From: CAWVWD01 sp965662365
Lineage (GTDB): Bacteria; Bacteroidota; Bacteroidia; Chitinophagales; Saprospiraceae
Assembly: GCA_965662365.1 (NCBI GenBank)
Contig: CBFIHR010000130.1
Location: 1-7,916 of the forward strand
Direction of reading: 5' to 3'
DNA length: 7,916 nt
The notes beneath the pieces were generated by a model. That model was given only the letters and a program-made list of their open reading frames with translations, ran no database searches and had not been told where the DNA came from. Positions 1 to 4,922 of the stretch are shown piece by piece (the stretch's first letter is position 1; every line of letters begins with the position of its first letter). A program made the position numbers and the translations under genes.

Positions 1-88
1 TTTGCCCTACCCTTTTCTTGAATCTTCTACCAAGATAATTAACGCTCAAATTTTCAAATTTTCGAGCTTATTCGTTCGTACCGTCTGC

Positions 89-104
89 CTGTGTGTACAT
101 ACAG
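89..104. repeat. 16-bp near-palindrome
   Basis: CTGTGTGTACATACAG is self-complementary about its centre except for one G-T pair. The flanking bases GTCTG (83-87) and CAGAC (102-106) offer an alternative 5-bp pairing. It lies in non-coding DNA more than 600 bp from the nearest gene start. It could be a protein-binding site, part of a 3' structure of a gene left of the window, or chance. No function is assigned. Confidence 0.35.
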
Positions 105-533
105 ACAAGTATATCGTTAGCCGCTCTTTTCTTTTTCATCGAAATAAAGTTTGATAGAGATTTCGGGCTAAAAATAAACTATCTATTTATTTTTTAGAAG
201 GTAATATTGAAAAAGTCAGACTACTTATGCGATAAGAAATATCAATACGATTATAGTATTTATTTCGGAATAGGAGTTTACTCAAAAACGAAATGAAGCC
301 GTTGAAAAATCGATATGAACTAATGATATATTGGGTAGAACGACAATAATACCTCCTATTTAGAATATTTTTATTCAAGCAGTCAAGATTTAATTTCACA
401 TCGTTTTTTCATTATTTTTGAGCTACAATTCACTAATTTACAGATATTTATATCTATCCTCAATTGTATTTTAAACAAATATTATTCATGTTTTCTAAAC
501 TTTAACGTGTATCTTCGAAGAATTACCGCTTTT

Positions 534-559
534 AAAATTTAGGTATTTGACTAAATTTT
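534..559. repeat. AT-rich inverted repeat upstream of the porP-like gene
   Basis: AAAATTTAG (534-542) and CTAAATTTT (551-559) are perfect 9-bp inverted arms around an 8-base loop. They are followed by a near-tandem pair AAATTTTGC / AAATTTTGT (553-570). Most pairs are A-T, so the structure would be weak. It lies about 170 bp before the porP-like start codon. It could be a regulatory or terminator-like element, but AT-rich DNA yields such arms by chance fairly often. Confidence 0.3.
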
Positions 560-726
560 GCAAATTTTGTAAAATACTTACATGTATTATTAAGTTAATA
601 TACATACGAATAGAATATTTTACATAAAATCTAAATCAGAAAATCTTAACAAATCATCGTTCATATAGCTTTTTTAGATTTTGTGATTTCCTATTGAATA
701 ATATTGTTTTTGTTTAAAATCATTAG

Positions 727-1791
727 ATGATGAGTCGAAAATTTACATTAAAGCACGCTTGGCTCGTTTTGACTTTCTTTTGTGCCTTTGGCATTACGAC
801 TGTTGAAGCACAAGATCCACATTTTTCGCAGTTTAATTCAGCTCCGCTGCAATTGAACCCAGCAATGGCAGGAGTTTACGAAGGTCAGTTCAGAGTTGGC
901 ATAAATTATAGAGATCAGTGGGGAAGTGTTCTGCCGACTGTTCCGTTCAAAACACAACAAGTTAGTTTTGATTTCAGAGTTTACGCCTTTAAAGATGATT
1001 ACTTTGCTATTGGGATTAACTTATTGAATGATCAAGTTGGGCAGGCACGTCATACAATGACACAAGGTCACTTCACGGCTTCTTTTATGAAAAAGATTGT
1101 TGGGGGGAGAGGTTATCGTTCTGATCAATATTTGATTGCAGGCGGACAGTTTGGTTTTGGACAACAAGGCATCAACTGGAATACACTACAATTTGCACGT
1201 CAGTTTGATGGACAAGCTTTTGATCCTGACTTACCAAATGGCGAGTTAACGGCTGATCAAACGACAATGTATGGTGACTTGAATGCGGGCTTGATGTGGT
1301 ACGGTTTATTCGGGAAACAGCGTAGTGCTTATGCCGGTATCGCTTTCCATCACTTAAACTCTCCAAACGTTTCATTTAATAATATGGACACGGATCCATT
1401 GTATATGAGATATACATTTCATGGTGGCGGAGAAGTTCCGCTTAATCGTGAAATGACACTTTTACCAACAGCAAACATACAACGTCAAGGGCCTTCTTTC
1501 CAAACAGTAGCCGGTACGGCATTGCGTTTTTCTACTCGGGAGTGGGATGAGTTCGCACTACGTTTTGGGCTTTATGGTCGTTTGGCAGGTCGATTCGATA
1601 ATAGCGTTATGACAGATGCAGCAATTGTTTACACAGCTTTAGAATGGCATGATTGGATGTTGGGATTGAGTTTTGATGCCAATGTTTCTTCATTAAGTGC
1701 TGTCAGTGGCGGTCGAGGTGCGTTTGAACTTTCTTTGACTTATACAAATCCTCCTGCACGTCGTAGAGGTTTGTTCTGTCCTGTATTCTAA
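727..1791 (+). CDS. PorP/SprF family type IX secretion system membrane protein
   Basis: The 354-residue product belongs to the PorP/SprF family, outer-membrane beta-barrel proteins of the Bacteroidota type IX secretion system. SprF is needed for secretion of the adhesin SprB in Flavobacterium, and PorP for gingipain export in Porphyromonas. A signal peptide is visible (basic residues 4-9, hydrophobic core about 12-25, likely cleavage after VEA at residue 28). The mature protein begins QDPHFSQF, followed by LNPAMAG (43-49) and NYRDQWGS (60-67), the family's N-terminal signature. The chain ends in CPVF, also typical. Length is normal for the family. Two ATG codons occur in tandem at 727 and 730; either could be used. 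The gene looks monocistronic, with non-coding DNA upstream and a strong terminator right after it. Bacteroidota genomes often carry several paralogues, many beside a large secreted-protein gene; none is visible here, so its cargo is unknown. Family assignment is firm; equivalence to PorP or SprF proper is not claimed. Confidence 0.93.
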   Translation: MMSRKFTLKHAWLVLTFFCAFGITTVEAQDPHFSQFNSAPLQLNPAMAGVYEGQFRVGINYRDQWGSVLPTVPFKTQQVSFDFRVYAFKDDYFAIGINLLNDQVGQARHTMTQGHFTASFMKKIVGGRGYRSDQYLIAGGQFGFGQQGINWNTLQFARQFDGQAFDPDLPNGELTADQTTMYGDLNAGLMWYGLFGKQRSAYAGIAFHHLNSPNVSFNNMDTDPLYMRYTFHGGGEVPLNREMTLLPTANIQRQGPSFQTVAGTALRFSTREWDEFALRFGLYGRLAGRFDNSVMTDAAIVYTALEWHDWMLGLSFDANVSSLSAVSGGRGAFELSLTYTNPPARRRGLFCPVF

Positions 1792-1816
1792 AAATAGAAT
1801 CGGTTTAAAAATTTTG

Positions 1817-1853
1817 AAAAAGTGTTTCTGATTTCAGTCGGAAACACTTTTTT
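1817..1853 (+). terminator. Intrinsic terminator of the porP-like gene
   Basis: A perfect 12-bp stem pairs 1817-1828 (five A, then GTGTTTC) with 1841-1852 (GAAACAC, then T's) around a 12-base loop. The right arm ends in a run of six T. It begins 25 bases after the porP-like stop codon. The A-tract on the left arm means it may work in both directions, but no minus-strand gene lies nearby to need it. Confidence 0.85.
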
Positions 1854-1872
1854 AGATTTATCCATTTTGAAA

Positions 1873-1892
1873 AAATTAAACCGGTTTAATTT
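1873..1892. promoter_or_regulatory. Perfect 20-bp palindrome upstream of the GNAT gene
   Basis: AAATTAAACCGGTTTAATTT is a perfect palindrome with no central spacer, 106 bases before the ATG at 1999 and 58 before the TTG at 1951. Its right end (TTTG at 1890-1893) coincides with the -33 element of a possible promoter, the geometry expected of an operator for a dimeric regulator. A related half-site, CGGTTTAA, occurs at 1801-1808. The palindrome is read directly; operator function is inference. It could also be a small hairpin or a restriction-like palindrome without regulatory role. Confidence 0.45.
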
Positions 1893-1919
1893 GTAAACAA
1901 TTCAACGCTCCTACTATTG
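1890..1919 (+). promoter_or_regulatory. Possible promoter of the GNAT gene
   Basis: TTTG at 1890-1893 lies 18 bases before TACTATTG at 1912-1919. The Bacteroidota sigma-factor consensus is TTG, 17-23 bases, then TAnnTTTG, so this candidate has good spacing and one mismatch in the -7 box. It would give a leader of about 70 bases to the ATG at 1999. Short AT-rich matches arise by chance, so this is tentative. Confidence 0.25.
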
Positions 1920-1998
1920 CCCTTGTCTTGATTTTTTACGTAATTTACGGTTGAAACAAGCCATCAATCCTGTTTCTAAAACGTATAAAAACGATGCG

Positions 1999-3051
1999 AT
2001 GATAATTTATAAAAATCAAGAAAAAGACTTAATCATAGAGGTAGTCAATGAAATTAATCAAGAGATTCAAGACCTGCTCTGGGAAATGAACTGGGGAACG
2101 AATGGGCCTATTTATCAAAAAATAAAAAATTCAGATAAGGATAATAATATTCGTCAGCCGCATTTTTTTCAATTAAAAAAATCCAATCAACTTATCGGAA
2201 TGTGTACCGTAAGTCAGCGGCCGATGTGGTTTGGTGAAGAGGAGATAATGGCTTGTTATCTTCAACATTTTTCAGTTAAAAAGGAGTTTCAAGGCAACAA
2301 ATACAGTCAATTACTCATCGACACGGCAAAGGAATATTTTGAACGGATTATGAAGATTCCGTTTATTGGTTATGCCTATATTGAAGGTAGTAATATTCGA
2401 TCGCAAAAAGCAGCAAAATTCATTGGTTATGAATCCGTTAGAGATTTTAGAACGATACTATTCAGTCGTCTTTTTCCTAAAAAACAGGCGAATATTCGAC
2501 GTTATAAAACGACTGAAAAAACAACGATTTTAAATCAACTAAAGACATTTTATAAAAATTACGGCTTTGTTCATTTTACGAATACGTTTCACCATGATAA
2601 TTATTTTGTAATGGAGCGAAATGGCGAAATTGTCGCTGGGGTTCAAGCGTTTCCTGTGGAATGGAAAATACTGGAAATGCCCGGTTTTGTAGGAAAATTA
2701 ATTATGAACATTGTCCCACATCTTCCGATTATTGGTCGCTTATTCCAACCTAAAAAACATCAATTTTTAGTATTCGATAGCCTTTTTTGTCAAAAAGGAC
2801 AAGAACAAGATTTAGTACAATTATTAGAAGGCACTTTAGCGGAATTAAATCACTATTCTGGCTTACTTTGGTTGGATACCAAAGACGATTTATTTAAAAA
2901 GTTAGAGGCATTAAATCAATGGGGCATTTTGGATAAAGTTGAGGGTAAATTGCCTGTGACGACCATCGCCAAAATCCATAATTTACCAAAGGAAAGAATT
3001 GAGGCATTTAAGGAAATGCCGATGTATATTGCTGGGTTTGATAGTATTTGA
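1999..3051 (+). CDS. GNAT family N-acetyltransferase, probable tandem-domain protein
   Basis: The product has 350 residues if it starts at the ATG at 1999. An in-frame TTG at 1951 would add 16 residues, but TTG starts are uncommon in this phylum and the extra residues show no motif. An N-terminal GNAT domain spans about residues 10-150. The acetyl-CoA-binding segment is at 91-106, FSVKKEFQGNKYSQLL, where QGNKYS stands in place of the usual R/Q-x-x-G-x-G/A loop. A later segment, EGSNIRSQKAAKFIGYESV (129-147), matches the family's fourth conserved motif. The C-terminal half (about 190-330) contains MERNGEIVAGVQAF followed by strand-rich sequence and looks like a second, degenerate GNAT fold. 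Such proteins transfer an acyl group from acyl-CoA to an amine; the substrate cannot be predicted. No signal peptide is seen, so it should be cytoplasmic. It has its own terminators and appears to be transcribed alone. Confidence 0.8.
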   Translation: MIIYKNQEKDLIIEVVNEINQEIQDLLWEMNWGTNGPIYQKIKNSDKDNNIRQPHFFQLKKSNQLIGMCTVSQRPMWFGEEEIMACYLQHFSVKKEFQGNKYSQLLIDTAKEYFERIMKIPFIGYAYIEGSNIRSQKAAKFIGYESVRDFRTILFSRLFPKKQANIRRYKTTEKTTILNQLKTFYKNYGFVHFTNTFHHDNYFVMERNGEIVAGVQAFPVEWKILEMPGFVGKLIMNIVPHLPIIGRLFQPKKHQFLVFDSLFCQKGQEQDLVQLLEGTLAELNHYSGLLWLDTKDDLFKKLEALNQWGILDKVEGKLPVTTIAKIHNLPKERIEAFKEMPMYIAGFDSI

Positions 3052-3062
3052 TGGTAACGTGG

Positions 3063-3095
3063 GGCAAAGGCGTGCCTTTGCCTTAATGTTTTTTT
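3063..3095 (+). terminator. Intrinsic terminator of the GNAT gene
   Basis: GGCAAAGG (3063-3070) pairs perfectly with CCTTTGCC (3075-3082) across a CGTG loop. Six bases later comes a run of seven T (3089-3095). It starts 11 bases after the GNAT stop codon. The stem is much more GC-rich than its surroundings. The gap between stem and T-run is longer than ideal, so efficiency may be moderate. Confidence 0.7.
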
Positions 3096-3110
3096 CTGCC
3101 AACTTGGCAG
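3096..3110. repeat. Small hairpin CTGCCAA-C-TTGGCAG at the junction
   Basis: Seven-base arms (3096-3102 and 3104-3110) are perfect inverted repeats about a single central base. It lies between the T-run of the GNAT terminator and the displaced recQ 3' fragment. Read on the minus strand it begins two bases after that fragment's stop codon, so it was probably the natural 3' flank of recQ before the rearrangement inferred here. No T-run follows it on the minus strand, so termination for recQ is doubtful. Confidence 0.5.
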
Positions 3111-3111
3111 C

Positions 3112-3195
3112 ACTACCGTTTATGTCGTTCATAATACGCCATTGTTAATCGAATTTTTATATAATCCAATTCTTCATTTAGCGTTTTGTAAATTT
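3112..3195 (-). pseudogene. Displaced 3' fragment of recQ (direct repeat, copy 1)
   Basis: These 84 bases match the 3' end of the intact recQ gene (4839-4922) at 82 positions, in the same orientation. Read on the minus strand they encode the last 26 residues of RecQ (703-728) and the TAG stop (3113-3115). Differences are T for C at 3125, which is synonymous (Arg), and T for C at 3187, which changes Glu705 to Lys. Identity stops abruptly at both ends: 3196 onward has nothing in common with recQ, and 3111 leftward is unlike the recQ downstream flank. There is no start codon or upstream coding sequence, so this is a remnant. It probably marks the original recQ 3' end, left behind when about 1.7 kb entered. 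Confidence 0.9.
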
Positions 3196-3454
3196 TTTAT
3201 AATATATTATTTATTAAGAATTAAAATAGAACCTAACTTTACAGTTAATAGACTTTATTACTTTCCAAATTATTTTCATAATTTGCAGTAATATGGTAGT
3301 AAATCCATTTTTTCATAAAAACGTAAACTTGATTCTTTATCACTTATAAAATTTTGCCCTACAAAATGTTTCATTCAATACAACCTTCTTAGTCTTACGT
3401 AAAGTTAAAATTTATAAAGCTATAAAATATTCTTTTCGACCAAAATGATTACGA
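3196..3454. other. AT-rich leader region before the lipoprotein gene
   Basis: This is 259 bp with no gene. It begins exactly where similarity to recQ ends and should contain the promoter for the lipoprotein and beta-barrel genes. No exact TAnnTTTG box with an upstream TTG was found. ATAATTTG near 3277-3286 and AAATTTTG near 3349-3356 are loose partial resemblances only. Confidence 0.4.
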
Positions 3455-3874
3455 ATGCAAGCATACAAAAACTTATTTTCTGTTATACTTTTTCTTTCAA
3501 TAGGTCTGATTTCGTGTGAATCAACAGATAATATTGACAGACGTACCATTATTTTGGAAAAATTGCAAAGTAAAGAATGGACGTTAAAAAGAGTAATTAC
3601 TACGGATGGTGATGAAATAGATTTTATTCCGCAAACTCTTGAATTTATATCTGATTCAGAATTAGAGTATATAAGTGAAGAACCAATAGATTCATTCATA
3701 AAGGAAACTTATTTGTATTCCATAAATTTAGTCACATCTCATGATTTTGAATTTAGTATTTACCTATCAGCAAGAAACGAAATGCTTGATGTTATCACAC
3801 TTACTGATAATGTGTTGGTAATTAATACAAAAGATATCAATCTATTAAACGATAAACTATTTATCTATGAATAA
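3455..3874 (+). CDS. Small lipoprotein of unknown function, possibly lipocalin-like
   Basis: The 139-residue product starts with a short lipoprotein signal: K5, a hydrophobic run from about L7 to I19, and a lipobox L-I-S-C with the lipidated cysteine at residue 21. The mature protein would be about 119 residues, acidic, and anchored in the inner or outer membrane. The segment from K36 to F64 (EW at 41-42, DG at 51-52, then TLEF at 61-64) loosely resembles the start of the lipocalin-like domains common in small Bacteroidota lipoproteins, but the match is too weak for a firm family call. The ATG at 3455 is chosen because it puts the signal sequence at the N-terminus. The beta-barrel gene follows 76 bp downstream on the same strand, so the two may be co-transcribed. 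Both lie inside the segment bracketed by recQ repeats, suggesting they arrived together. Function is unknown. Confidence 0.7.
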   Translation: MQAYKNLFSVILFLSIGLISCESTDNIDRRTIILEKLQSKEWTLKRVITTDGDEIDFIPQTLEFISDSELEYISEEPIDSFIKETYLYSINLVTSHDFEFSIYLSARNEMLDVITLTDNVLVINTKDINLLNDKLFIYE

Positions 3875-3950
3875 GATATATAGGAGATATTCATTAATCG
3901 ATTTTCTAAGATTTGTTAATCATTTCATCATAACTTTTTAAATAAAAAAT

Positions 3951-4646
3951 ATGTTCAAATACATCATATATTCATTCTCATTCATTACATTATGCTGCTT
4001 TACCAACAAATTAAATGGACAATCAGCACCTGGTTTATTAGGGAAACGTCTTTGTTTATCTTATGATTTCAATACACATTACAATTATATGTTGGGCGAT
4101 TCTCCATATCGTAACTTATTAACGAACAAACATCTTTTCGGAATCGATTTTATTTTATCTCGTACACTTAGTATTGGACTTGATTATGGCTTTCACAATG
4201 AGCGCTTGGATAATGTTATTTTTGGACCAGATAATCAATATTTAAGACATAATTTAAATAGTAATGAAATTGGTTTACGGTTAAAATATTTTCCTGTAAC
4301 AAGTGGAAGTATTACTCCGATTGGTCCTTATTTACAATTTCGAGTGTTACACTATAGTTACAGTAGTGAAATGGAATTTATCCCATATGACATTACTAAT
4401 AACTTGGACGAATCTTTTGCTTTTTTATTTGAAGAAGAATCTACGATAGCAGGTTCATTTGGTTTTGGTCGACAAGGAATTATAACCAGAAATATTATTT
4501 ACAATATTGGTTGTGAAATGGGACTTGTATTAACTCAAAATGCTCCGAGAAGTTCTCTTAATGCTCCTCAAAAAGATATAAGAGATAGTTTAATTATAGG
4601 GAATTTATTTAAGTTGAAAATAGGAATTGCCGTACCGATTTATTAA
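3951..4646 (+). CDS. Putative outer-membrane beta-barrel protein
   Basis: The 231-residue product has a signal peptide (K3, hydrophobic core about 4-17, likely cleavage after LNG at residue 23, leaving an N-terminal Gln as is common in Bacteroidota exported proteins). The mature part has repeated amphipathic strands alternating polar and hydrophobic residues (HLFGIDFIL, LSIGLDYGF, EIGLRLKYF, GPYLQFRVLHY, IYNIGCEMGLVL) and ends KLKIGIAVPIY with a C-terminal aromatic residue, typical of barrels inserted in the outer membrane. About eight strands would fit the length. No conserved family motif was recognised, so a role as pore, adhesin or structural protein cannot be chosen. The ATG at 3951 is preceded by A-rich sequence, as usual in this phylum. 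It probably forms a pair with the upstream lipoprotein gene, and a hairpin lies 16 bases after its stop. Codon choice is strongly AT-biased. Confidence 0.75.
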   Translation: MFKYIIYSFSFITLCCFTNKLNGQSAPGLLGKRLCLSYDFNTHYNYMLGDSPYRNLLTNKHLFGIDFILSRTLSIGLDYGFHNERLDNVIFGPDNQYLRHNLNSNEIGLRLKYFPVTSGSITPIGPYLQFRVLHYSYSSEMEFIPYDITNNLDESFAFLFEEESTIAGSFGFGRQGIITRNIIYNIGCEMGLVLTQNAPRSSLNAPQKDIRDSLIIGNLFKLKIGIAVPIY

Positions 4647-4662
4647 CAAGCTATATTAAATC

Positions 4663-4696
4663 TTAAGTATGTGAACAAAAATAAGCACGTACTTAA
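4663..4696 (+). terminator. Hairpin after the beta-barrel gene, possible terminator
   Basis: TTAAGTATGTG (4663-4673) pairs with CACGTACTTAA (4686-4696), an 11-bp stem with one G-T pair and a 12-base loop. It starts 16 bases after the stop codon. There is no real T-run afterwards (only TTAT), so it may be a weak terminator or a 3' stabilising structure. Confidence 0.5.
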
Positions 4697-4803
4697 TTAT
4701 AAGCTAACCTTAGAGCAATTAAACGAAATTATACAATAGCCACACTATTAATACTGTAAAGGAAAAACTCTTTTAAATCTCCCATTTTCACTAAGTACAA
4801 CTT

Positions 4804-4830
4804 ATACCAATCCATATTTGAAATTGGTAT
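4804..4830. repeat. Inverted repeat at the recQ-side edge of the inserted segment
   Basis: ATACCAAT (4804-4811) and ATTGGTAT (4823-4830) are perfect 8-bp inverted arms around 11 bases. The right arm ends 8 bases from the recQ repeat. On the minus strand it lies just downstream of the recQ stop codon and could form a weak hairpin in the recQ 3' untranslated region; no T-run follows. It may equally be part of the end of the inserted DNA. Confidence 0.4.
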
Positions 4831-4838
4831 TATACAAT

Positions 4839-4922
4839 ACTACCGTTTATGCCGTTCATAATACGCCATTGTTAATCGAATTTTTATATAATCCAATTCT
4901 TCATTTAGCGTTTCGTAAATTT
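4839..4922 (-). repeat. 84-bp direct repeat, copy 2 (3' end of intact recQ)
   Basis: This is the copy within the functional gene, covering the stop codon at 4840-4842 and residues 703-728. It matches 3112-3195 except at 4852 and 4914, where it has C and the displaced copy has T. The shift between copies is 1,727 bp, so recombination between them would delete exactly that length and leave a complete recQ. Confidence 0.92.

Larger units (their letters stand above)
1..726. other. AT-rich intergenic region, no credible gene
   Basis: No convincing coding sequence is visible on either strand. The longest start-to-stop frame is 70 codons on the minus strand (187-399); its translation is rich in I, N, Y, R and S, has no recognisable motif, and looks like chance in AT-rich DNA. 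A start-less frame on the plus strand (from base 2 to about 151) could in principle be the tail of a gene entering from the left, but its composition gives no support. The region holds a near-palindrome around 89-104 and an AT-rich inverted repeat at 534-559, listed separately. It must also contain the promoter of the porP-like gene, but no good match to the Bacteroidota consensus (TTG, about 19 bases, TAnnTTTG) was found. TAATATTG at 699-706 is the nearest -7-like sequence and lacks a well-spaced TTG. Confidence 0.6.
3196..4838. mobile_element. Probable inserted segment between the recQ 3'-end repeats
   Basis: This 1,643-bp segment is bracketed by the two 84-bp direct repeats and carries a lipoprotein gene and a beta-barrel gene. 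It is AT-richer than its flanks: single 60-base lines counted by eye give about 32, 25 and 30% GC inside, against 42-45% in recQ, 43% in the porP-like gene and 33% in the GNAT gene. The layout (intact gene, cargo, second copy of the gene's 3' end in direct orientation) is that of elements that integrate at gene 3' ends and restore them. No integrase, transposase, terminal inverted repeats or short target duplication are seen. It may be a decayed or non-autonomous element, or the result of homologous recombination with foreign DNA. The boundaries are set by the repeats; mobility is inference. Confidence 0.4.

Noticed and set aside
47..63. Short tandem AAATTTTC units, similar to AAATTTTGC/T units at 553-570
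   Set aside because: Two units only, at very low complexity; too little for a repeat array or an iteron-type origin.
187..399. 70-codon open frame on the minus strand
   Set aside because: The composition reflects AT-rich DNA, and there is no motif, partner gene or coding-like pattern. Treated as chance.
1951..1998. TTG start adding 16 residues to the GNAT protein
   Set aside because: TTG starts are rare in Bacteroidota and the added residues look non-conserved; the ATG at 1999 is preferred, though the longer form is not excluded.
3412..3699. 95-codon minus-strand frame over the lipoprotein gene
   Set aside because: The plus-strand frame has a proper lipoprotein signal and lipobox; the opposite frame shows none and overlaps it.
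3196..4838. Classical insertion sequence or transposon
   Set aside because: No transposase or integrase gene, no convincing terminal inverted repeats, and the flanking repeat of 84 bp is far longer than a transposition target duplication.
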